Source: an uncultured Lachnospiraceae bacterium
GTDB taxonomy: Bacteria; Bacillota; Clostridia; Lachnospirales; Lachnospiraceae
NCBI GenBank assembly: GCA_949742505.1
Contig: CATJPU010000209.1
Location: 1 to 43,461, forward strand
Direction: 5' to 3'
DNA: 43,461 bases
The position numbers and the translations under genes are program-made. Positions 1 to 7,191 of the stretch are shown here, piece after piece (position 1 is the first letter of the stretch; every line of letters begins with the position of its first letter). Under the pieces are notes generated by a model that was not told the origin of the DNA, did no database searches, and saw nothing but the letters and a program-made list of their open reading frames with translations.

Positions 1-377
1 TGCATAACGGTAATCAAATACAGCGTTTTGCGCCTTATCGCCGCTTCATCAAGGTCAGGACGGCAGGCTGCAACAAGCGGAAGATATACCGCATAAGTTC
101 TGTAAGTGTTGTCATTTTCTTTCGGTGACTGCATATCGGTAAGAACAGAAATTTTGGAAATGGCATAATGTTCAAACAGAAAATCAAGCGTCATTTTGCC
201 GAGATACTCCAACTTCTCAAAAGGAGTAAAATCATCTGTTTTTTCTCGTATATTTTGAAAATGCTCAACTATTCCGTTTATCATACGCTCAATGCATTGC
301 TCGATGAGTTTATCCCTACCCACCACAATTTTACGGTTATTTGCGTTACAATTCTTTAATATAGATGATTTCCTCAT
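1..377 (-). CDS. Unknown mobile-element protein, 3' end cut by window edge
   Basis: An open frame on the minus strand begins at an ATG at 375-377 and runs off the left edge, so only the first 125 or so residues are visible. A GGAG motif lies about 8 bases before the start. The protein begins MRKSSILKNCNANNRKIV and is soluble-looking, with alternating charged helices and no membrane segment. I do not recognise the family. It overlaps the end of the frameshifted tnpV gene by about 30 bases, and translational coupling to tnpV and proximity to integrase and mobilization fragments suggest it belongs to the same conjugative or mobilizable element. The start is chosen on the ribosome binding site; the function is unknown. 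Confidence 0.55.
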   Translation of the reverse strand, partial: MRKSSILKNCNANNRKIVVGRDKLIEQCIERMINGIVEHFQNIREKTDDFTPFEKLEYLGKMTLDFLFEHYAISKISVLTDMQSPKENDNTYRTYAVYLPLVAACRPDLDEAAIRRKTLYLITVM

Positions 378-728
378 TGACAAGCTCCATCACACACGCC
401 CGAATGTTATTCATTCTCCCGTCCACTCTAAGGCATTTTCCGCTTTTAACTGTTCCGTCACACTCTCACGCTCTGCTATTTGTTTTACTAGCCAAAAAAA
501 CATTTCCTCTGCCTGCTCGTCAATATTAGCAAGATAGCTGTTCAGCTTGCCACTTGTGAGCAGATTAGTGTAGGTTGCTCTTTTATGCTCTCGCAGATAG
601 CGTTTGTGCCTCTGCCCCCATACGCCGATAGGCTTATTTTTTTCGGCTGGTAGAGTAAGGCAGGGGACAAAATAATCCCCTTGCCGTACATAAGTACCGC
701 CCATTTCTTCAAAAATTGTTTTCTTCAT
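346..728 (-). pseudogene. tnpV: tnpV, transposon-encoded protein, frameshifted near its end
   Basis: The first 105 residues (start ATG at 726-728, RBS AGGAAAG) match my memory of TnpV, a small protein of unknown role carried by Firmicute conjugative transposons: MKKTIFEEMGGTYVRQGDY, then PIGVWGQRHKRYL and TYTNLLTSGKLNSYL. TnpV normally continues through a segment like EWxGRMNNIRAxAxE. Here the frame stops at TGA just after EWTGE (411-413), while the expected tail, MNNIRACVMELVNEEIIYI, follows in the next frame up to a TAA at 346-348. A single lost base around 412-416 explains this. The ATGA overlap could in principle allow reinitiation, but the tail is only 22 residues, so I treat the gene as broken. 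Confidence 0.75.
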
Positions 729-762
729 CGTCTTTCCTACCTTTCATAATCTTTACTTCTAA

Positions 763-777
763 AGCGTGTGCCACGCT
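763..777. repeat. Short perfect hairpin between mobile-element genes
   Basis: AGCGTG and CACGCT form a 6-bp stem around a 3-base loop, between tnpV and the chimeric integrase/mob frame. It could be a weak terminator or a recombination site; no T-run follows on either strand. Confidence 0.35.
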
Positions 778-798
778 ATTTAGACTGCCTTGCCTACT

Positions 799-1269
799 CT
801 AATTGACTATCAATTTGCTTATTTCCAAATACTTTTCTCTTAGTAGCTTATAGTCCTTAATTTCTTTTCTAAGTCGGTTATTATCATTAGCCAACTGCTT
901 ATTGTGACTTTTGAGCCGTTCATTGCTACGGTACAGATTGGCGTTTGTCTGATTGAGCCTTTGGTAGTCGCCAATCGCTTGAAAGCACCGCACCATAAGC
1001 GTTTTTGCAAGAGCTTTCAGTCGTTTCACTACTGGCTCTGCAACCTTACTCTTATATCCCTTTGCAGTCATAATTCCCTGCGGGTCATCACGATAGGCAA
1101 GCATTTCATTCTGCCAAGTAATAATCTCTTTTGTGGAAATCTCGCTGATTTTCAGTTTGCCGAAATAGGGCAGTATCCTCGTGCGAATGATATGCTCCTT
1201 TGTCAGGGAACCTCTCCCATACAGACGGAGTCTGCCCTGTCTGCCACGCAAAAGCTTGCCTGTCTCCAT
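799..1269 (-). pseudogene. Chimeric frame: integrase N-terminal fragment fused to mobilization-protein-like tail
   Basis: This 156-codon frame is three unrelated pieces. About 1210-1269 is merely antisense to the neighbouring IS gene. Roughly 1083-1209 encodes HIIRTRILPYFGKLKISEI and IITWQNEMLAYRDD, which is the SAM-like arm domain typical of tyrosine integrases of Tn916/ICE type, without the catalytic domain. Roughly 799-1080 encodes a Lys/Asn-rich coiled coil with NANLYRSNERLKSHNKQLA and RLRKEIKDYKLLREK, resembling the C-terminus of relaxase or Mob proteins carried by TnpV elements. Internal deletion of an element would join int to mob in this way. The junction is inferred; no full-length integrase or relaxase is present. 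The hybrid is unlikely to work. Confidence 0.65.
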
Positions 1270-1760
1270 TTGCTTTTTATACTCGTTACCTGGTGGAATG
1301 GAAAGGCGGTGCGCCGGTCACACACGAAATAACCGTACCGCGTTACCAGTGCAGTTCCTGCGGCCATACCCACGCTCTGCTTTCCAGTGCCCTGGTACCG
1401 TATTCTTCCTATTCCCTGCGGTTTATCCTTGTCGTTCTACGGGCCTGTTTCCTGCAGCGGGCCAGCGTGCAGGCCATCTGTGAACGGGCAGGGATCTCTG
1501 TTTCCACCCTCTACCGCTGGAAATCCCTGTTCCTTGCGCATAAAGCCCTGTGGCTGGGCGTCCTGAAGGACCTAGAGGCATCTGGGGAATCATTCCTTGA
1601 CGGCCTGGACGGTTCCCTCCTTAAGGGATTCAGCCTGAAATTCCACTTCTCCTTCCTCCAGCGTCCCGGAGCACAGTTACAGATCTGCCGTCCGGCACAC
1701 CAGGGCAGACATCCGTTTTCACATAAGACAGGAATGGAAATCTGGAATGGTTTCTGCTAG
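1200..1760 (+). pseudogene. IS orfA, DUF6431-type zinc-ribbon HTH protein, 5' truncated
   Basis: The recognisable part starts around 1221 with a CxxC pair (GVCPVCHAKACLS), then a second pair (YQCSSCGHTHALL), together a zinc ribbon, followed by a helix-turn-helix segment ICERAGISVSTLYRWKSLFL. This is the layout of DUF6431 proteins that accompany certain DDE transposases. Residues before the first cysteines are antisense to the integrase fragment and not part of the family, so the true start is lost. The end, after about residue 140, reads poorly and may be shifted. It is followed 67 bases later by the broken transposase gene. Confidence 0.6.
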
Positions 1761-2383
1761 TCTGTCTGCAACGACAACAAAAGGAGGATGTATCTTTACG
1801 GAAACCATGTGAACACAGAAAGAACAAATGGAAGTGGCACAGATGCGCTTCGGAATCATCGCGCCGCTGGTACAGGGGACATATCCAGACACTTCCATGG
1901 CCGCATACTGCCGCCGGGTAGCAAAGCCCCACAGCTGCTACCGGATGGAAGGGTGTTCCAGTATCAACCCAAAACGGTGGCAAAGTGGTATCAGCTGTAT
2001 GAAAAGGGAGGAATGGAGGCCCTAGTTCCCCGGACCCGGTCTGACAAAGGCAGCACCCGGGTCATCCCGGATGAAGCAGAAAGGGAGATTTTCAGACTAA
2101 AAAAGAGTATCCCCGGCTGAATGCCACCCAGATCCGGGAAAAACTGGTGCAGGAGGGGATACTTCCGGCAACGGTATCCGTCTCAACTATCCAGCGTTAT
2201 ATCAAACAGAACAGCCTTAAGGGAATGCAGGAGGCGCCTGCAAAAGACAGAAAAGCCTATGAAGAGGCTTATTTTGGCGGTATGTGGCAGGCAGACACCT
2301 GTTACCTGCCCTATATCCGAGAAAATGGGAAATCCCGCCGGGTGTACCTGATTATGATTCTGGATGACCATTCCCACCTTTAA
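1205..2383 (+). mobile_element. Degraded insertion sequence (DUF6431 protein plus DDE transposase)
   Basis: Two consecutive plus-strand genes form a pair common in Lachnospiraceae: a zinc-ribbon DUF6431 protein followed by a helix-turn-helix DDE transposase. The left end abuts the integrase fragment near 1205-1220, where orfA lacks its N-terminus. The right end stops right after the first DDE-region motif, so the rest of the catalytic domain is missing. I could not see terminal inverted repeats or a target-site duplication, which fits an element truncated on both sides. It is inserted in, or recombined into, the older mobile region beside guaA. Confidence 0.7.
1828..2383 (+). pseudogene. IS orfB, DDE transposase, two frameshifts and 3' truncation
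   Basis: The transposase can be reassembled from three frames. Frame one, from 1828, encodes MRFGIIAPLVQGTYPDTSM and AYCRRVAK. Frame three, from about 1925 to 2105, encodes QLLPDGRVFQYQPKTVAKWY, the helix-turn-helix linker, and GGMEALVPRTRSDKGS. Frame two, from about 2107, encodes NATQIREKLVQEG, then the start of the catalytic core with WQADTCYLPYIRENGKSRR and LIMILDDHSHL, where the first two acidic residues would lie. The second shift falls in a run of six adenines at 2100-2105, consistent with one lost A. Translation stops at 2381-2383, before the final glutamate. It cannot encode an active enzyme. Confidence 0.7.
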
Positions 2384-2423
2384 TATCTGCATCGGCAAAT
2401 ACTTTACTATTATCCTGCCCATA

Positions 2424-2636
2424 TTATTTGACCGTCAAATGCGGATCTGCCAACATTTTTTCATTCCACTTCTTAAATGTACTTCCTGCATTAAAAAGGA
2501 ATCTTGCTAGATGAAGCATCTCAACATTTTCAGCAGCTTAATACGCTTCTTCCAAAAATTTGTGATAAACAGGCTGAGCAAATCTTTTGTTATTTCCCAA
2601 AGTTTCATCCTGATAAGGCGGAGATTTCCTATTGAA
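2424..2636 (-). pseudogene. Remnant of an unrecognised gene downstream of the DUF1016 nuclease
   Basis: Directly after the stop of the nuclease gene the minus strand keeps an almost open frame of about 70 codons, beginning near FNRKSPPYQDETLGNNKRF and ending LADPHLTVK before TAA at 2424-2426. It has one internal stop, a TAA in the middle (after FLEEAY), and no start with a ribosome binding site. The composition is protein-like. I do not recognise the family. It is bounded on the left by the broken IS, which may have removed the rest. Confidence 0.35.
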
Positions 2637-2643
2637 TCAAATT

Positions 2644-3813
2644 TCATCGCTCTTCCTCGCTTTCTTCCGTATCCAGCAACCTCTTCAAATCGTCAATATC
2701 CGGAAGTGCTTTAATCAATTCTTCCGACATATCTTTTGATGTCTTATAAGTAGCTACTCCCATTGGCTTCGTATAATCCCGAATCACAAAATCTACAAAG
2801 GCTTTATTCATATTTTTGCAGAGTATAATGCCAATAGACGGATTCTCATGTGGTTTCCTTTCAAATTCATCTAACACACTTAGATACCCCGATAACTGTC
2901 CGAGATAAGCAGGCTTAAATTTCCCATTTTTCAATTCTACCGCCACGAGGCAATTCAACGCCCTACTGAAAAACAAAAGATCAATATACTGATCTTCCCC
3001 AAAAGCATCTAAATGGAACTGATTTCTCACAAACGTAAAATCCCGTCCAAATGTCAGAATGAAATTCTTTACATTATGAACAATCGCATTTTCCACAACC
3101 CGCTCATCTACATCTGCACGATCACGAACGTCCAGTTCCTCCACGTTGATATAATCCAGCAAATATTCATCCTTAAAAGTGCTGATTGCTCGCAAAGCCT
3201 GTTGTCTAGATGGAATTGTCTGTACAAAATTATTGGGCATTTGTCCCTGATGATGGTAATCGTCCCTGTCAATGGCCTTTGCTAACGCTTCACGGCTATA
3301 CTTCTCCTCCGCACAACGCTTGATATAAAAAATCCTTTCGTTCATATCTTTTACTTTCGATATAATTGTTCTGTGGTGCGTAAATCCGATAGAAAAAAAT
3401 GCTTCTGCCGGAACAGCCAGTTTTTCTGGCACCAATGGGTGCCAAATTGTCATATTATCATTTTTTTCTAATTTGGCACCGACAGGTGCCAAATCATCTT
3501 CCAGTCCAGCCGTCTCATTTTGTCCTGTATCTTCTATACACGACCATTCTTCATAAAATTTCCGCATATCCCTTAGACTTCTGGCAGAAAATCCGCGAAG
3601 TCCCGGCAATTCTCGGTCAAGCCGCATGCTAATAGTGTTAATTGCTCCTTTTCCCCAGAACCCATTTCTGGAATTTAGCGAAATATATTTCCCGATATTA
3701 TAATAAAGTATCAACTGCTTTTCATTTACGCTTCTCGCCGCATCATACTGGCTCTGCAAAATTGCTGTTTTTATTATTTGAACAGCTTCATCATAATCCG
3801 AATATTCACTCAT
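2644..3813 (-). CDS. PDDEXK nuclease, DUF1016/YhcG family
   Basis: A 389-residue protein with the two-part build of the YhcG (DUF1016) family: an N-terminal helical domain of about 170 residues (LILYYNIGKYIS, RDMRKFYEEW), then a PDDEXK nuclease fold. In the C-terminal half, QYIDLLFFSRALNCLVAVEL followed by KNGKF supplies the D...ExK catalytic signature, and LGQLSGYL follows as usual. Length is normal for the family. RBS AGGAGG lies 8 bases before the ATG. Such proteins often sit in restriction-modification or defence islands and mobile elements; the exact activity is poorly defined. Here it is intact between degraded genes: a methylase-like remnant upstream and an unknown remnant downstream. 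An accessory gene acquired by transfer is likely. Confidence 0.85.
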   Translation of the reverse strand: MSEYSDYDEAVQIIKTAILQSQYDAARSVNEKQLILYYNIGKYISLNSRNGFWGKGAINTISMRLDRELPGLRGFSARSLRDMRKFYEEWSCIEDTGQNETAGLEDDLAPVGAKLEKNDNMTIWHPLVPEKLAVPAEAFFSIGFTHHRTIISKVKDMNERIFYIKRCAEEKYSREALAKAIDRDDYHHQGQMPNNFVQTIPSRQQALRAISTFKDEYLLDYINVEELDVRDRADVDERVVENAIVHNVKNFILTFGRDFTFVRNQFHLDAFGEDQYIDLLFFSRALNCLVAVELKNGKFKPAYLGQLSGYLSVLDEFERKPHENPSIGIILCKNMNKAFVDFVIRDYTKPMGVATYKTSKDMSEELIKALPDIDDLKRLLDTEESEEER

Positions 3814-3830
3814 TTACAATTCCTCCTACA

Positions 3831-4122
3831 TTATTCAAAATCAATTTTCGTCAAATCACAAATCCATGCCGGAGTAAATGCCTCGCCCTTTTCCTCGAAC
3901 GTTCTTGTTGTGTACCCAACTCTTTTTGGATTCTCGACTGAATTGCAGCAGGAACTTACGTCAACTGTTTCATTGTAATCTAACTCTTATCAGTCACGTC
4001 TTCTCCAACATCATTTGGCGGATCGATTGCCCGTATTATATATTTTTTGTTGATTTATCCTGAAGAAACAATGGCAATACCATTTGCTCAGGGTTCCTAA
4101 CAAAATCTATCATTTTAGTCAT
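3831..4122 (-). pseudogene. Degraded frames upstream of the nuclease, possibly a DNA methylase
   Basis: The minus strand holds disjoint protein-like fragments: MTKMIDFVRNPEQMVLPLF from an ATG at 4120-4122 (stops after about 28 codons) and TRTFEEKGEAFTPAWICDL ending at TAA 3831-3833. The second piece recalls the start of type II restriction-methylase proteins (a TRxFGEVFTPxWI-like motif), which would make sense beside a nuclease. Stops and frame changes between the pieces rule out one intact gene. The assignment is tentative. Confidence 0.3.
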
Positions 4123-4330
4123 TATAAATTTCTCACATCACTATATCCAAATTTATCCTGTTAAACATATCAAAAATGTAATAAAAAAGCAATACAATTC
4201 TTATTTTTACAAGCCTATCTTTACAACATAATCATATTGCCACTCTTACAAATGCCTGATTACACTACATACGCAAAGAGTGAAACACTATGGCTATTGG
4301 CGAAAGAATATACTTTTTCCGCATTATGAC

Positions 4331-4372
4331 AAAAATGCCCTTAGCCATGAGTTCCTACCCACAGCCAAGGGC
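4331..4372 (-). terminator. Strong rho-independent terminator after the small membrane peptide
   Basis: On the minus strand a 16-bp stem (GCCCTTGGCTGTGGGT pairing with ACTCATGGCTAAGGGC, with G-U pairs) closes a 4-base loop. It is followed, past one A, by five Ts (4331-4335). It lies 34 bases past the stop of the small gene at 4406-4537 and ends any transcript coming from guaA. Confidence 0.8.
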
Positions 4373-4405
4373 GTTAATACTATAGATTTATTCCAGTTAC
4401 AAAAA

Positions 4406-4537
4406 TCACTTTTTAATCATTCTGCGGCCCGTAAACCACTGGCCAACAAGAATAATTGCACTTGCTATGACTGTTATCAATTTGTTACCAAAAACCTCTT
4501 GAAGTGCCGCAACCCCACATAAACACTGGATTTCCAT
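4406..4537 (-). CDS. 43-residue membrane peptide, candidate type I toxin
   Basis: This frame encodes 43 residues: a short polar start, a hydrophobic stretch at about 19-33 (KLITVIASAIILVGQW), and a basic tail GRRMIKK. RBS GGAAGGGAG is 2-5 bases before the ATG. The pattern of one membrane helix with a positively charged tail, closed by a strong terminator, is that of type I toxin peptides in Firmicutes (TxpA/BsrG/Fst-like, also annotated holin-like toxin). It starts 11 bases after the guaA stop, so it may be read from the guaA promoter or have its own. An antisense RNA would be expected from the plus strand but cannot be proven here. It could instead be a harmless small membrane protein. Confidence 0.5.
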   Translation of the reverse strand: MEIQCLCGVAALQEVFGNKLITVIASAIILVGQWFTGRRMIKK

Positions 4538-4548
4538 AACTCCCTTCC

Positions 4549-5529
4549 TTACTCCCACTCAATCGTCCCACACGGCTTCGGAGTCAAATCATAGAGCACC
4601 CTGTTCACGCCTTTCACTTCATGGGTAATCCGCTCCGTAATATGCTCCAGCAATTCAAACGGCACATTCTCTACCGTCGCCGTCATTGCATCCACCGTAT
4701 TTACCGCACGAAGAATCACTGGATACGCGAAGGTTCTTGCGCCTTCTGACACCCCCACCGACCTAAAATCCGGCACAGCGGTAAAATACTGCCACACTTT
4801 GCCTTCCAGTCCGTTCTTCGCAAATTCCTCCCGCAGTATCGCGTCAGATTCCCGGACAATCTCCAGACGTTCTCTGGTAATCGCGCCAAGGCAACGCACT
4901 CCCAGTCCCGGTCCCGGAAACGGCTGACGGTAAACCATGCCGTCAGGCAGTCCCAGGGCCTTTCCTACTACTCGTACCTCGTCTTTATACAGGAACTTCA
5001 GCGGTTCCACAAGTTCAAATTGCAAATCCTCCGGCAAACCGCCTACATTATGATGCGCCTTAACCCCGTCGCTTTCAATAATATCCGGATAAATCGTCCC
5101 CTGAGCAAGAAATTCAATTCCCTCCTGCCCTCTTGCTTCTTCCTCAAACACCCGGATAAATTCTGCTCCAATAATCTTGCGTTTCTTCTCCGGCTCTGCC
5201 ACGTCCTTCAGCTTATCCAGAAAACGGTCCACTGCATCTACATAGATTAGATTCGCATCCATCTGATTGCGGAATACTTCTACCACCTGTTCCGGCTCGC
5301 CTTTACGCAAAAGTCCATGATTCACATGTACACAGACCAGTTGCTTTCCCACTGCTTTAATCAGAAGCGCCGCGACAACCGAGGAATCCACTCCGCCTGA
5401 AAGCGCCAGCAGCACCTTTTTATCTCCAACCTGCGACTGAATCTCCTTTACCTGTTCCGCAATAAAAGCATCTGCCAGCTCCGTCGTAGTAATCCGCTCC
5501 ATACTGTCCGGTCTCTTATTATTATCCAT
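4549..5529 (-). CDS. guaA: GMP synthetase ATP-pyrophosphatase subunit without glutaminase domain
   Basis: Converts XMP to GMP with ATP and ammonia in purine synthesis. The 326-residue protein carries the ATP-pyrophosphatase P-loop SGGVDSS at 44-50, the XMP-binding regions ([34 protein letters not shown]) and the C-terminal dimerization domain ending in [10 protein letters not shown]. Usual bacterial GuaA is about 510-525 residues with an N-terminal class I glutamine amidotransferase domain. That domain is absent, and the protein starts where the synthetase domain normally begins. A good RBS (GGAGG, 6 bases before ATG) and a consensus promoter lie just upstream, so this is not a simple truncation. 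It resembles archaeal two-subunit enzymes, where a separate amidotransferase supplies ammonia; alternatively it uses free ammonia. The 3' end faces a mobile region. Confidence 0.9.
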   Translation of the reverse strand: MDNNKRPDSMERITTTELADAFIAEQVKEIQSQVGDKKVLLALSGGVDSSVVAALLIKAVGKQLVCVHVNHGLLRKGEPEQVVEVFRNQMDANLIYVDAVDRFLDKLKDVAEPEKKRKIIGAEFIRVFEEEARGQEGIEFLAQGTIYPDIIESDGVKAHHNVGGLPEDLQFELVEPLKFLYKDEVRVVGKALGLPDGMVYRQPFPGPGLGVRCLGAITRERLEIVRESDAILREEFAKNGLEGKVWQYFTAVPDFRSVGVSEGARTFAYPVILRAVNTVDAMTATVENVPFELLEHITERITHEVKGVNRVLYDLTPKPCGTIEWE

Positions 5530-5540
5530 GTTATACCTCC

Positions 5541-5576
5541 ATCGAATTTTATTGATTCCATCTTATCAAATTCGAT
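5541..5576. promoter_or_regulatory. Perfect 9-bp inverted repeat over the guaA -10 box
   Basis: ATCGAATTT (5541-5549) and AAATTCGAT (5568-5576) are perfect inverted copies with an 18-base gap. The right arm lies in the -35/-10 spacer and the left arm just after the transcription start, next to the ribosome binding site. This layout suits a repressor operator, or a short RNA hairpin if transcription starts further upstream. The controlling factor is unknown. Confidence 0.55.
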
Positions 5577-5588
5577 GTTTTCCGTCAA
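5560..5588 (-). promoter_or_regulatory. Sigma-A-type promoter of guaA
   Basis: Minus-strand TTGACG (5583-5588) and TAAGAT (5560-5565) are 17 bases apart, near consensus, and about 30 bases upstream of the guaA ATG. It supports guaA being transcribed independently as a stand-alone gene. Confidence 0.7.
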
Positions 5589-5716
5589 TCACAGGTTGAA
5601 TCCCTCTTATCTATTACCGTTCACATGACTGTTCCGAGAGCGTTTGATAAACAGCGGATTGAATCAGGATATACCCTTTCAGTCCGCGTCTTCCATGCAA
5701 CATGTAAACTGCAGCT

Positions 5717-6082
5717 CTATTTCTTCATCCTGGGCTCAAATATCAGAGAAGCCAAATATCCGAAAATCAATGCCGCGGAAATACCTACCGCGCTGGCCTT
5801 GAATCCTCCCATAAAGATTCCGATAAATCCTTCGTCCTGCACCGCTTCCTTTACGCCTTTAAACAATGTATTTCCAAATCCCAGGAGCGGTACGCTGGCT
5901 CCGGCCCCTGCAAAATCCTGAAACGGCTGATAGATTCCCAGGAATCCAAGCACCGCCCCGCTGCACACTAATAATACCATAATTCTGCCCGGCATTAGTT
6001 TCGTCCGGTCTAATAGAATCTGCACCAGCGCACAGATTAATCCTCCAACCCAGAATGCATTGATATAATCCATAATATTCAC
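5717..6082 (-). CDS. spoVAE: Stage V sporulation protein AE
   Basis: A 121-residue integral membrane protein with several hydrophobic helices (FWVGGLICALVQILL, GRIMVLLVCSGAVLGFLG, GFIGIFMGGFKASAVGISAAL) and the family stretch GAGASVPLLGFG. SpoVA proteins form the channel that moves dipicolinic acid into the developing spore and out at germination. Start: a GTG at 6080-6082 lies 7 bases after GGAGG and reads VNIMDYINAFW; the ATG at 6071-6073 is too far from the RBS. It begins 14 bases after spoVAD, so the two are one operon, presumably forespore-specific. Longer upstream extensions of this frame overlap spoVAD and are not coding. Confidence 0.88.
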   Translation of the reverse strand: MNIMDYINAFWVGGLICALVQILLDRTKLMPGRIMVLLVCSGAVLGFLGIYQPFQDFAGAGASVPLLGFGNTLFKGVKEAVQDEGFIGIFMGGFKASAVGISAALIFGYLASLIFEPRMKK

Positions 6083-6096
6083 AGTGATTCCTCCTT

Positions 6097-7110
6097 TTAA
6101 CAATGCTCCAGCACAATGCCATGTGCAATTCCCGGAACACTCTCTCCTTCGTTGAAGCTGACTGTAGACATGAGCGCGCCCGTTGGTACGAATAATACTT
6201 TCTTCCACTCGCCTTTCTCAATCTTCGGCAGGATATAGGCAGCCAGGGTCGTGGCCGCGCATCCGCACCCGCTTCCTCCCGCATGGGTATCCTGAGTCTG
6301 CTGGTCAAAAATAGTCATGCCGCAGTCCATGTGGTTCTTCATAATATCCAGCCCCTTTTTTCGCATCAAGTCAAAGAGGATACTCTGTCCCACATACCCC
6401 AAATCTCCGGTGACAATCCGGCTGTATTCATCCGACTGCCTCTCAAAATCTGACAGATTAACCGCTATGGTATCCGCCGCCGCAGGCGCCATACAAGCGC
6501 CCATATTCTGGGAATCCTTTAATCCGTAATCCACGATTTTCCCAACGGTGATTCCCGTAATTCTTACATGACTCTTTTTATTTCCTACCACAAAAGCGCC
6601 GCTTCCGGTAACGGTCCACTGAGCGGACAGCGGTCTTTGATTAGCATAACTAAGCGGAAAACGAAATTCCTTCTCCGCCGTTCCGAAATGGCTGGAAGTC
6701 ACCGCCAGCATATGTTCTCCATATCCAGCCGCCACACACATAGAGGCCAGCGCCAGCGCTTCTCCTGAAGTAGAACAGGCCCCAAATAAACCGAATAACG
6801 GGATTTGAAAACTCTCCAACCCCATAGATGTTGCAATTCCCTGTCTCAGCAAATCACCGCCAAACAAATACCTGACCTTATCCGGCGTAAGTTTCGCCTT
6901 TCCCAAAGCCAGCGTACAGGCTTCCTTCTGCATGGTTCCTTCCGCAGCCTCCCAGGTCTCCTCCCCAAAGAGGTTCTCCGAATCTGTCATATCAAAGTAT
7001 TTCCCCAGAGGCCCTTCGCTCTCCTTCTTTCCCACCACAGTCGCGCTGCTCATAATATAAGGAGACTCAGAAAAAGCAATACTCTGAACTCCCTTCGTTT
7101 TCTGAATCAT
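6097..7110 (-). CDS. spoVAD: Stage V sporulation protein AD
   Basis: A 337-residue thiolase-fold protein of the SpoVAD family, a peripheral inner-membrane component that binds dipicolinic acid for uptake into spores. Seen in sequence: the thiolase-like nucleophile region PLFGLFGACSTSGEALALAS, FVVGN, the glycine-rich SGCGCAATTLAAYILP, and a C-terminus with LFVPTGALMSTVSFNEGESV and IPGIAHGI-like residues. The ATG at 7108-7110 follows GGAAGGTGG and starts MIQKTKGVQS; an in-frame upstream extension is poorly supported. Usually spoVAC precedes it in the operon, but here the upstream DNA is a repeat-rich intergenic region, so spoVAC is missing or elsewhere. Confidence 0.93.
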   Translation of the reverse strand: MIQKTKGVQSIAFSESPYIMSSATVVGKKESEGPLGKYFDMTDSENLFGEETWEAAEGTMQKEACTLALGKAKLTPDKVRYLFGGDLLRQGIATSMGLESFQIPLFGLFGACSTSGEALALASMCVAAGYGEHMLAVTSSHFGTAEKEFRFPLSYANQRPLSAQWTVTGSGAFVVGNKKSHVRITGITVGKIVDYGLKDSQNMGACMAPAAADTIAVNLSDFERQSDEYSRIVTGDLGYVGQSILFDLMRKKGLDIMKNHMDCGMTIFDQQTQDTHAGGSGCGCAATTLAAYILPKIEKGEWKKVLFVPTGALMSTVSFNEGESVPGIAHGIVLEHC

Positions 7111-7158
7111 ATCATATCCACCTTCCATACTGTTCATACACTTTGATTTCAGTTCATT

Positions 7159-7180
7159 GTTACTGTTCACAGCAACATGC
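7159..7180. repeat. Copy of a dispersed AGCAACATGC hairpin repeat
   Basis: GTTACTGT and ACAGCAAC form a near-perfect 8-bp hairpin with a 2-base loop, followed by ATGC. The sequence ACAGCAACATGC recurs at 14330-14341 and AGCAACATGC at 25334-25343. All three copies lie in gaps between minus-strand genes. Confidence 0.5.
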
Positions 7181-7191
7181 CAGAATGCACA

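Noticed and set aside
4549-4575. Second copy of the guaA 3' end as an attachment-site repeat
   Set aside because: I saw no duplicate of these bases within 1-4548; the partner site may lie outside the window.
5859-6308. 149-codon minus-strand frame overlapping spoVAE and spoVAD
   Set aside because: It is out of frame with both sporulation genes, which are conserved.
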